In this document: piece by piece, positions 1 to 5,765 of the stretch
Layout: each line of letters starts with the position of its first letter
How positions within the stretch are numbered: position 1 is the first letter of the stretch
Assembly: GCA_959600835.1 (NCBI GenBank)
Contig: CAUGNQ010000048.1
Span: 1-15,953 of the forward strand
Origin: an uncultured Collinsella sp.
Lineage (GTDB): Bacteria > Actinomycetota > Coriobacteriia > Coriobacteriales > Coriobacteriaceae
Reading direction: 5' to 3'
DNA: 15,953 nt
Notes under the pieces: generated by a model
What the model was told of the DNA's origin: nothing
Databases searched by the model: none
The model's input: the letters and a program-made list of their open reading frames with translations, nothing else
Position numbers and translations under genes: made by a program

Positions 1-21
1 AGGGGGGTGTTCCTATAGTTT

Positions 22-27
22 TGTCAA
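22..27 (-). promoter_or_regulatory. Outward-facing -35 box in the IS right end (candidate)
   Basis: Read on the minus strand, positions 27 to 22 are a perfect TTGACA, placed near the right end and pointing outward. Positions 1487-1482, near the left end and in the same orientation, read TACGAT, a fair -10 box. In the linear element they are about 1.4 kb apart. If the ends join in a circle, they could come to lie about 17 bases apart and drive the bridge RNA and transposase. Promoters rebuilt at the circle junction are known for IS110 elements; the exact spacing here depends on unmapped ends. Confidence 0.35.
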
Positions 28-116
28 CTGGGAAATGCTCTCCGTGCGACCGAATCGCGGCATGCTGACGCCAAGCCATTAGGCCGGTGGGCTTCAGTCT
101 GCTCGGTGCGTTTCGG

Positions 117-1274
117 CTAGGCTGCGTAAGGCACCCTGTCTCGCATGACCGCGTAGATGACCTTCAGTCTCTTTCGCGCCAGCGCCTTGAGCGCCTTGCC
201 GTGCGACATGCCCCGCTCCCGGCACCTGGTGTAGTAGTCGCCCCATCTCCCCTCTGTCCGGGTAAGGCAGTTACATGAGAATATGAGCAGGTTCTTCAGC
301 CTCTTGTTGCCTTGGCGCGATGCCGTCACCGAGGAAATCGAGGTCCCCGACTGGCGGTTGCGCGGCGCCAGGCCGCAGTACGACGCGAGCCTGTCATGGC
401 TTGGGAAGTCTTCGATATCTATGGAGATCGCGAGCTCGGAAGCGGTTTTGGGGCCGATCCCCGGCACCGTCAGGAGGCATCGGTAGGTATCGTCGCCCTC
501 GAGGAGGGCGGATATCTCCGCCGTGATCACATCGATCTCCGCCGAGTTCTCGGAGATCCTGCGCGCGAGCAGCCTCACCGCCCGGTCCTCGGCGGCGATG
601 GCCGCCGCGTCCGGCCTTGTCGAGGAGGCCGTCGAGCGGACGAGGGCCTCGATCTTGCCGCGCGCCGCCCCGCGCGTGAGCGCCGCCGCCCTGCGGGGCC
701 CGGCGTCGGCCACCGACCAGGCCCCGCCGAGGGATGCCATGAGCCTCAGCTGGGGACCGTCGGACAGGTCGACCAACGCCTCGAAGGCGGGGCACGATTC
801 CAGCAGGATGCTGCGCAGCCGATTCTTGCTCCTGGTGTTTTCGCAGTTCAGGAAGTTTCTCTGGGCGGCCAGCGCCCTCGCCGCCGCAATCGTCGGACCC
901 GGGTCTCCGACCGGCAGGAGCGCGTCGGGGATGCCAAGCGCCGTCTTCGCGATGACCATCGCGTCTCGCTCGTCGGTCTTGGCGTCGCCGGCGAAGAGCC
1001 TGGCGGCCCCGTGCGCCGCGAGTCCCGGCAGGTACGCCGCCGACATCCCGGCCGCCCTGGCGCGGGCGAGCGCGAGGGCGCCTATGTTGCGCGACTGGTC
1101 GACGACCACGAGCGCATCGGGGAAGCGGCCGAACAGCGAGTCCAGGTCGTCCTCCCTGTTCGCGACGGGGGTGCTCAACAGCACCTCGCCATCTCGAGTC
1201 GCGACGCATGCCCAGTGGGACGATTTCCCGACATCGAGCCCGATGACGGCTTCCGGCATTCTAATTGGTGCCAC
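117..1274 (-). CDS. IS110-family transposase (DEDD recombinase)
   Basis: This is the bridge-RNA-guided recombinase that moves the IS110 element. From the chosen start it is 385 residues. The N-terminal RuvC-like DEDD domain shows D14 (in GLDVGK), D59 (in VVVDQ) and D101/D104 (in KTDERDA). A central helical region follows, then the Transposase_20 domain from about residue 265 (LLTVPGIGPKTASELA) with a candidate catalytic serine, S309, in RQSGTS. The second acidic position is Asp here; Glu is usual in the family. I chose GTG at 1274 because GGAGG (1287-1283) lies 8 bases upstream; TTG at 1289 and ATG at 1259 are alternatives with worse spacing. The frame is intact, so the element may be active. 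Nothing here resembles a passenger gene. Confidence 0.93.
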   Translation of the reverse strand: MAPIRMPEAVIGLDVGKSSHWACVATRDGEVLLSTPVANREDDLDSLFGRFPDALVVVDQSRNIGALALARARAAGMSAAYLPGLAAHGAARLFAGDAKTDERDAMVIAKTALGIPDALLPVGDPGPTIAAARALAAQRNFLNCENTRSKNRLRSILLESCPAFEALVDLSDGPQLRLMASLGGAWSVADAGPRRAAALTRGAARGKIEALVRSTASSTRPDAAAIAAEDRAVRLLARRISENSAEIDVITAEISALLEGDDTYRCLLTVPGIGPKTASELAISIDIEDFPSHDRLASYCGLAPRNRQSGTSISSVTASRQGNKRLKNLLIFSCNCLTRTEGRWGDYYTRCRERGMSHGKALKALARKRLKVIYAVMRDRVPYAA

Positions 1275-1289
1275 GGTGGTATCCTCCAA

Positions 1290-1487
1290 TCGGTAGGCCG
1301 ATCGGAACCCCTCCCCGCGACACCCACATTACCTGGCCGTGGCGCTTGCGCCCGGCAGTTTCCTATCAGTCGTCCGGAGCGGCGAGCGCCCCCGGTGGCA
1401 ACACCCCCCGGGCCCTCTACGGGGCAGGGGCAGACGGCCATCCGGAGGCGCCCGATCGGCGGCCCCTCGGGGCTTGCCCGTATCGTA
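1290..1487 (-). ncRNA. Candidate bridge RNA region of the IS110 element
   Basis: The non-coding stretch between the transposase start and the probable left end is where IS110-group elements encode their bridge RNA, which pairs with donor and target DNA. On the minus strand it is very GC-rich and can fold in several places, for example GCCCC/GGGGC around 1461-1475, and C-runs facing G-runs between 1400 and 1440. A TACGAT -10-like box lies at 1487-1482. I cannot assign the donor or target loops by eye. The call rests on position and family knowledge more than on a recognised RNA sequence. Confidence 0.45.
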
Positions 1488-1506
1488 GGCAATGCGCCGA
1501 ATGCTC

Positions 1507-1528
1507 GCCATCGAAATTTATCGATGGC
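1507..1528. promoter_or_regulatory. 8-bp perfect inverted repeat beside the IS end
   Basis: GCCATCGA (1507-1514) and TCGATGGC (1521-1528) are exact inverted repeats around a 6-base AT spacer. The dyad lies between the probable IS left end and the EFR1 start, about 28 bases before the ATG. It may be an operator of the EFR1 gene, or a dyad the IS used as its landing site; several IS110/IS1111 elements insert next to inverted repeats. Sequence alone does not decide. Confidence 0.45.
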
Positions 1529-1555
1529 CTATTTCAGACTGTAATGGGTGCCTCG

Positions 1556-2317
1556 ATGAGCGTATTCGAAATTGTGTTTAGTCCGACGGGCGGAACGCGG
1601 AAGGTGTCTGGCCTTGTGGCCGGGGCGCTGGACAAAAAGACCGTTACCGTCGATCTGACCGATAGCGGGCTAGATTTCAGCGCTGTCTCGATGACTGAGG
1701 ACGACGTGGCTGTTATCTCCGTGCCAGCGTATGCCGGCAGAGTCCCTGCCGTGGCGGTCGACCGACTGAACATGGTTCACGGCAACGGAGCGCGGGCCGT
1801 TCTGGTGTGCGTCTACGGAAACCGCGCGTTTGAGGACACGCTCGTAGAGCTGGAGGACGTTGCGAAGCATGCGGGATTCCAGGTAATCGCGGCAGTTGCA
1901 GCCATTGCAGAACATTCCATTGCGCGACAGTTTGCTGCCGGTCGTCCGGATGTGCAGGATGCGGCGCAGCTCGCAGAGTTTGCGCAGCAAATTCAGCAAA
2001 AGCTGTTGGCTGAGGATACATCCGAGCCCTCTATTCCCGGCAATCGTCCTTACAAACAAGCCAGAGGTCACCGCATGGCACCTGAGGCAACAGAGGATTG
2101 CGTCTCCTGCGGTGCATGCGCCGCGGCGTGCCCCGTTTGTGCTATCGACAAGGGTGACCCCAAACGAGCAGCTGGCGAGGCGTGCATCTCCTGCATGCGC
2201 TGCATTGCCGTATGCCCGCGAGGCGCTCGTAAGCTTGATCCCAACAAGCTATCCGCTGTTTCCCAGATGCTGAGCAAGGTTTGCGTCGTGCGGAAGGAAT
2301 GCGAGCTCTTTGTCTAG
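1556..2317 (+). CDS. EFR1-family flavodoxin/ferredoxin protein
   Basis: A 253-residue predicted cytoplasmic electron carrier. The N-terminal half is flavodoxin-like, opening with the phosphate-loop motif SPTGGTRK (residues 9-16), which should bind FMN. The C-terminal quarter carries two [4Fe-4S] motifs: C182/C185/C188 with C192 (CVSCGACAAACP) and C210/C213/C216 with C220 (CISCMRCIAVCP). This order is the signature of EFR1 proteins, whose physiological partners are not well known. I chose ATG at 1556 because the protein then begins MSVFEIVFSPTGG, as expected for the fold; ATG at 1544 is also in frame. Neither has a strong ribosome-binding site. The frame stays open upstream to 1265, but that part lies in the IS. 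The gene stands alone on its strand; its native promoter may have been split off by the insertion. Confidence 0.88.
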   Translation: MSVFEIVFSPTGGTRKVSGLVAGALDKKTVTVDLTDSGLDFSAVSMTEDDVAVISVPAYAGRVPAVAVDRLNMVHGNGARAVLVCVYGNRAFEDTLVELEDVAKHAGFQVIAAVAAIAEHSIARQFAAGRPDVQDAAQLAEFAQQIQQKLLAEDTSEPSIPGNRPYKQARGHRMAPEATEDCVSCGACAAACPVCAIDKGDPKRAAGEACISCMRCIAVCPRGARKLDPNKLSAVSQMLSKVCVVRKECELFV

Positions 2318-2330
2318 CGCATACGAAATT

Positions 2331-2395
2331 GGTGCAATGGGGCCAGGTTAATCTGCACCAACCTGGTGCAAACAAACCTGTCCCCAATGCACCAG
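2331..2395. repeat. Pair of inverted repeat units with GGTGCA ends
   Basis: Two related units of about 30 bases face each other just after the EFR1 stop. Unit one (2331-2360) starts GGTGCA and ends TGCACCA. Unit two (2363-2395) read on the minus strand starts CTGGTGCA and ends TGCACCAG, and shares the internal TGGGG-ACAGGTT-like core with unit one. Each unit is itself closed by complementary ends, so the region can form two small hairpins or one larger one. It may serve as a terminator for EFR1, but no T-run follows. Confidence 0.55.
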
Positions 2396-2403
2396 AGTGA
2401 GGA

Positions 2404-2448
2404 GTGTCCCCGAGTGCCGGCAGAAAAGGAACGTCCCCAAGTGCTGCC
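2404..2448 (+). repeat. Palindromic intergenic repeat, copy 1
   Basis: This contains the motif TGCCGGCAG followed by AAAAGGAACGTCCCCAA (2415-2440). The same 26 bases occur exactly on the minus strand at 13948-13923, and a version with three mismatches over 30 bases on the plus strand at 13941-13970. Within copy 1 GTCCCC-(G/A)AGTGC occurs twice (2405-2417 and 2433-2444). This is a dispersed intergenic element of the REP or MITE kind; no protein is encoded. Confidence 0.7.
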
Positions 2449-2517
2449 TAAATACCGTTTATCGAAGAAAAAATACCGCTCACCGGTCATAATGACTATT
2501 CTGGCTTTGGGCTTGTC

Positions 2518-2523
2518 TAAAAT
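2518..2523 (+). promoter_or_regulatory. Possible -10 box of the PTS operon
   Basis: TAAAAT in an AT-rich patch just before the folded leader at 2549 is the best -10 candidate for the downstream operon. It would put the transcript start near 2530, so the putative antiterminator would be the first element of the RNA. No good -35 box sits at 16-18 bases upstream (a TGACT lies slightly too far away at 2493), so the call is weak. Confidence 0.25.
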
Positions 2524-2548
2524 AACTCCCGTAAAAAGAAATGCGGAA

Positions 2549-2580
2549 GGTTACCGAGTCCCTCGGACGTGGGCCTAACC
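2549..2580 (+). promoter_or_regulatory. RAT-like antiterminator hairpin in the PTS leader (candidate)
   Basis: Two stacked stems can form: GGTTA (2549-2553) with TAACC (2576-2580), and CCGAG (2554-2558) with CTCGG (2562-2566) around a three-base loop, with an asymmetric internal loop of 9 bases on the 3' side. Short stacked stems with asymmetric internal loops, opening GG and closing ACC, are the general shape of RNA targets of LicT/BglG proteins, and such a protein is encoded 600 bases downstream. The internal bases do not match the usual RAT consensus well, so I treat it as a candidate. Confidence 0.4.
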
Positions 2581-2640
2581 AAAGTCTTTGAACGAGTGTG
2601 TCTCTATGGATGCATTCGCTTGATTTTGGTTGGGCTATAT
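2574..2640 (+). terminator. Leader hairpin alternative to the RAT-like stem (candidate terminator)
   Basis: CCTAACCAAA (2574-2583) can pair with TTTGGTTGGG (2625-2634), ten pairs with one G-U. A second stem can form inside it (GAACGAGTG around 2590-2598 with CATTCGCTT around 2613-2621). The lower stem uses TAACC at 2576-2580, the same bases that close the RAT-like hairpin, so the two folds exclude each other, as antiterminator and terminator do. The following CTATATTTAT is only a poor T-run, which keeps confidence low; the hairpin might instead affect translation of the EIIA gene starting at 2661. Confidence 0.3.
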
Positions 2641-2660
2641 TTATGAAGGGACATGCCACC

Positions 2661-3173
2661 ATGGGTTTCTTTTCTCGCCTGATGGGCGGTTCGGATGAGC
2701 AGAAGACTGCAGCTTCCGAGTTCGAAATCCTCGCTCCCGTTTCCGGCGAGCTTGTTCATCTAGAAAATACCAATGACCCCGCTTTTAGCAGCCGTGCCGT
2801 GGGCGATGGCGTTGCCGTGGTTCCCCAAGAGGGAACGGTGTGCGCTCCTGTTTCCGGCACCGTCGCGGCGTTGTTTCCGACTGAGCACGCGCTGGGCATC
2901 ATGTCCGACGACAGCTCTGCTCAGGTGATGCTGCATATCGGAATCGACACTGTTAAACTTGAGGGCAAGGGCTTCCATGCGCTTGTTGCCCAGGGTGACC
3001 ATGTCGACGCGGGCCAGCCCCTCGTCGAGGTCGATTTCGACGCGGTCCGCGCCGCCGGCTTCGATCCCACGGTCTTCGTTATCGTGTGCGAGCGTTCGGA
3101 GAACTCGACTCTTCGTGAGCACGCTTCCGGCCCTGTTGCTGTTAAAGAGCCTGTCGTCTGGCTTTCCGAGTAA
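2661..3173 (+). CDS. PTS glucose-type EIIA protein (Crr-like)
   Basis: A 170-residue soluble phosphocarrier of the EIIA-Glc family, the usual length for a stand-alone Crr protein. It takes phosphate from HPr and passes it to an EIIB domain. The active histidine is H92 in the motif LHIGIDTVKLEGKGF, with the accessory H76 in TEHALGI; both match H90 and H75 of E. coli Crr in spacing. The lipoyl-like beta fold shows in ILAPVSGE (23-30) and CAPVSGTV (61-68). I chose ATG at 2661, which has AAGGG ten bases upstream; the frame stays open to GTG at 2598, but the extra 21 residues lack family resemblance. The EIICB of this operon has no EIIA domain, so this protein probably serves it. First gene of the operon; the next start lies 18 bases after its stop. 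Confidence 0.92.
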   Translation: MGFFSRLMGGSDEQKTAASEFEILAPVSGELVHLENTNDPAFSSRAVGDGVAVVPQEGTVCAPVSGTVAALFPTEHALGIMSDDSSAQVMLHIGIDTVKLEGKGFHALVAQGDHVDAGQPLVEVDFDAVRAAGFDPTVFVIVCERSENSTLREHASGPVAVKEPVVWLSE

Positions 3174-3191
3174 ATTCTTGTGGTGGGTACC

Positions 3192-4046
3192 GTGGTTATC
3201 AAGCGAGTTTTCAACAACAACGTCGCAATGGTCACTTCGGACGATGGCTCCGAGCTCATTGTCATCGGTCGAGGCCTCTGCTTTGGCCGTCATGCCGGCG
3301 ACGCTATCGATGAAGCATCGGTCGAAAAGACCTATGCGCTGCAGGAGGGCACTTCTCAGGATTCGCGTACGATTGACCGCTTGGCACATCTTTTGGAGTC
3401 CATCCCCACCGTCAACCTCGTGATTGCCGAGGACATTGTTCAGATGCTCCGTCGAGAGCTCAATGTTGATATCAACGACAAGATTCTCATTGCTCTCGCA
3501 GACCATATCAGTCTTGCTTTGGAGCGCGAGCGTAAGGGCGTCCCCTGCGAGAATCCGTTGCTGCTCGAGATCCAGCAGTTCTATCGCAAGGAGTATGCGC
3601 TTGCGGGCCGTGCGCTGCAGATTATCAAGGAGTATATGGGCATCCAGATGAGCGAAGAAGAGCAGGGTTTTATTACGCTGCATATCGTCAACGCCACCAT
3701 GCCGCAGCGCTCTGACCGTCTGATTGTTTCGGTCCAGCTTGTTCGCGACGTGCTCGCGATTGTTTCCGAGCACTATGCCACGACCCTTGACGTCACCTCG
3801 TTGCCGTACGAGCGTTTCGTTCGCCATCTGCAGTTTTTTGCGCAGCGGGCGCTCGATCCCGCGGCGGGGCAGGTCAATGGCGACGCGCTGTTCCGTATCG
3901 ATGAAACGGCGTATCCGAGGGCGTTCTCGTGTGCGGAGTCAATTGCCGACCACTTAGCGTCTACCTATAACGTTGTCGTTACCGATGCCGAGAAGAGTTA
4001 TCTCGCATATCACATTGTTAACCTGCTTGGAGAACCTGGTCTCTAG
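3192..4046 (+). CDS. licT: PRD-containing transcription antiterminator, LicT/BglG family
   Basis: An RNA-binding regulator that, when active, stabilises an antiterminator hairpin in the operon's leader. It is 284 residues. The N-terminal CAT RNA-binding domain (residues 1-55) shows the typical VFNNNVAMV and GRGLCFGR motifs. PRD1 and PRD2 follow, and all four conserved phosphorylatable histidines are present: H105 and H164 (PRD1), H212 and H274 (PRD2), each offset by 5 from LicT of Bacillus. In the family, PTS EIIB phosphorylates PRD1 to silence the protein, and HPr phosphorylates PRD2 to activate it. I chose GTG at 3192, preceded by GGTGGG; GTG at 3180 or 3183 would add three or four residues. 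It lies between the EIIA and EIICB genes, so it probably controls its own operon. I use the licT name for the family; the exact sugar may differ. Confidence 0.92.
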   Translation: MVIKRVFNNNVAMVTSDDGSELIVIGRGLCFGRHAGDAIDEASVEKTYALQEGTSQDSRTIDRLAHLLESIPTVNLVIAEDIVQMLRRELNVDINDKILIALADHISLALERERKGVPCENPLLLEIQQFYRKEYALAGRALQIIKEYMGIQMSEEEQGFITLHIVNATMPQRSDRLIVSVQLVRDVLAIVSEHYATTLDVTSLPYERFVRHLQFFAQRALDPAAGQVNGDALFRIDETAYPRAFSCAESIADHLASTYNVVVTDAEKSYLAYHIVNLLGEPGL

Positions 4047-4145
4047 GCATAACGTGCCCACACATCGATTGATATAAGGCAAGGCTCACGGTCTTGTCCA
4101 GGGCACATCTGTCTTAATTTGCGGAAAAGGAAGGGGAGTACCGCT

Positions 4146-5762
4146 ATGACCGCAAAAAAGAAGTTCAATTTCAAAGCGCCGTTGGAGGTGTTCGCGAAGT
4201 CAATCGTTCAGCCGATGATGTATCTCTCGGTTGCCGGCATTCTGCTCATCGTGGGCATTATTCTGACCAACAAGACCATCTGCGCCGTGATCCCTGTGCT
4301 GGGCTCCGGTCCGTTCCAGCTTGTGGGCGCCGTTGTCTATCAGTCGCTGATGTTTATCATCAACAACCTCTCGATTCTGTTCTGCGTGGGCATCGCCGGC
4401 GCCATGGCAAAGAAGAACAAGGGCCATGCTTCGCTGATCGCCCTGATGTCGTTCTTCCTGTTCCTGCAGGCTAACAACATCGTGCTCAACGCCACCGGCT
4501 CTCTTGCCGAAGCGAGCGGCATGCTCGGCCTTACCGGAACCGGCCAGAGCACCGTTATGGGCATTCAGGTGCTCGATACCGGCGTGTTTGGCGGCATCAT
4601 TCTTGGTTGCATCACCGGTGCCGTGTTCAACAAGTACTCGAACAAGCAGTTCCCCATTGCCCTTTCGATGTTCTCGGGCGTTCGTTTTCCGTTCCTGATC
4701 ATGATCATCATTTCCTGGATCATGGGTGCTGGCTTCTGCATCGTTTGGCCTCCGGTTCAGGGTGCCATCTCCTCCGTTGCCGGCATCATTAAGGAGTCGG
4801 GCAACATCGGTCTGTTTATCTACGGCATGCTCAACAAGCTGCTCGTTCCTACCGGTCTGCATCACCTCATCTACACCCCGTTCCAGTTCTCCGATGTGGG
4901 CGGCACCCTGACGCTGGGCGATCAGGTTATCGCCGGCGCCTATCCCATCCGTGTCGCCGAGATGGCAATGACGGGCCAGCCCTTCTCCGATAGCACCTAC
5001 TTCAACAGCTACACCTTCAACAACCTGTGGCCCTACATCGGTATCGGTCTCGCCTTTATCTTCACCGCTTACAAGGGGAACAAGGATAAGACCAAGGCCG
5101 TTATCATCCCGCTGATCATCACCGCCGTGCTCTCCTGTGTCACCGAGCCCATGGACTTCCTCTTTGTCTTTGCCGCTCCCGTGCTCTTTGTCGTTCACTC
5201 GGTTCTTTCCGGTATCTTCCTGGTCCTGCTCAAGGTCCTCTCCGTGCCCGCTTCGACTGCAGGCGGCATCATCAACATCGTGGTCTCCAACCTGGTCCTC
5301 GGTGTCGATAAGACCAACTGGCCGGTTATGCTGGTGCTTGGAGTCGTCAACGCCGCTCTGTACTTCTTCCTCTTCACCTTCCTTATTAAGAAGCTCAACC
5401 TCCACACGCCTGGTCGCGAGGAAGAGTCCGAGCTCGCCGAGTCCGTTGCCGAGGGCGAGGCCGCCGCGTCTGTCGCGGTGAAGCAGGGCGCTGTTGCCGC
5501 GGCTCCCGCAGAGGGCGTCGATGCAGGCATCGCCGACCTGGTCGCAGGTCTTGGTGGCAAGGACAACATCGAGGAGCTCGAGAACTGCTTTACGCGTCTC
5601 CGCGTGAACGTTAAGAACCCGGACCTCATCAATGAGGACCTCATCAACCACGTGCCCAACAGCGGCATCAACCGCAACGGCAATAATATCCAGATCATCT
5701 TTGGCATGAAGGTCGCCGAGATGCGTGACAAGGTCGAAAACGCAATTGAGAAGGAGCAGTAA
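4146..5762 (+). CDS. PTS EIICB, alpha-glucoside (maltose-type) transporter
   Basis: The membrane permease that imports a sugar and phosphorylates it at C6. The N-terminal EIIC domain (about residues 15-430) has around ten hydrophobic segments and the glucose-superfamily motif LLVPTGLHHLIYTPFQF near residue 240. An acidic, Ala-rich linker (about 430-465) leads to the EIIB domain, where the phosphorylated cysteine is C481 in NCFTRLR. Length is 538 residues; no EIIA domain is attached. ATG at 4146 is preceded at 7 bases by AAGGGGAG (4131-4138); a TTG at 4119 is in frame but unlikely. The maltose/alpha-glucoside assignment rests mainly on the GH4 enzyme three bases downstream, which needs a 6-phospho-alpha-glucoside. 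Candidates are maltose, isomaltose or sucrose isomers; the sequence does not tell which. Confidence 0.92.
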   Translation: MTAKKKFNFKAPLEVFAKSIVQPMMYLSVAGILLIVGIILTNKTICAVIPVLGSGPFQLVGAVVYQSLMFIINNLSILFCVGIAGAMAKKNKGHASLIALMSFFLFLQANNIVLNATGSLAEASGMLGLTGTGQSTVMGIQVLDTGVFGGIILGCITGAVFNKYSNKQFPIALSMFSGVRFPFLIMIIISWIMGAGFCIVWPPVQGAISSVAGIIKESGNIGLFIYGMLNKLLVPTGLHHLIYTPFQFSDVGGTLTLGDQVIAGAYPIRVAEMAMTGQPFSDSTYFNSYTFNNLWPYIGIGLAFIFTAYKGNKDKTKAVIIPLIITAVLSCVTEPMDFLFVFAAPVLFVVHSVLSGIFLVLLKVLSVPASTAGGIINIVVSNLVLGVDKTNWPVMLVLGVVNAALYFFLFTFLIKKLNLHTPGREEESELAESVAEGEAAASVAVKQGAVAAAPAEGVDAGIADLVAGLGGKDNIEELENCFTRLRVNVKNPDLINEDLINHVPNSGINRNGNNIQIIFGMKVAEMRDKVENAIEKEQ

Positions 5763-5765
5763 ACA

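Larger units (their letters stand above)
1..1500 (-). mobile_element. IS110-family insertion sequence (ends approximate)
   Basis: An IS110-type transposase fills most of this stretch, with about 100 bases after its stop (positions 1-116) and about 220 GC-rich non-coding bases before its start (1275-1500). That layout, short right end and long left end, is usual for the IS110 group, which lacks terminal inverted repeats and moves through a circular intermediate. Neither end can be fixed from this sequence alone. The left end probably lies near 1490-1500, just before the 1507-1528 dyad; the right end lies within roughly the first 20 bases or slightly outside the window. The element sits directly upstream of the EFR1 gene and reads away from it. 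Confidence 0.7.

Noticed and set aside
312..1544. A 410-codon plus-strand open frame opposite the transposase.
   Set aside because: Arg/Gly-rich shadow sequence; the minus strand holds the intact IS110 transposase with its catalytic residues.
1265..1555. An N-terminal extension of the EFR1 protein back to 1265.
   Set aside because: It would encode about 97 extra residues read from the IS left end, with no likeness to the family; the flavodoxin fold begins at 1556.
2760..3827. A 355-codon minus-strand open frame opposite the EIIA and antiterminator genes.
   Set aside because: It crosses the boundary between two plus-strand genes with complete family motifs and shows none itself.
4054..4106. 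GTGCCC/GGGCAC pair between the antiterminator and EIICB genes, as a second switch.
   Set aside because: Only six pairs with a 41-base loop, no T-run, and no RAT-like motif; likely chance.
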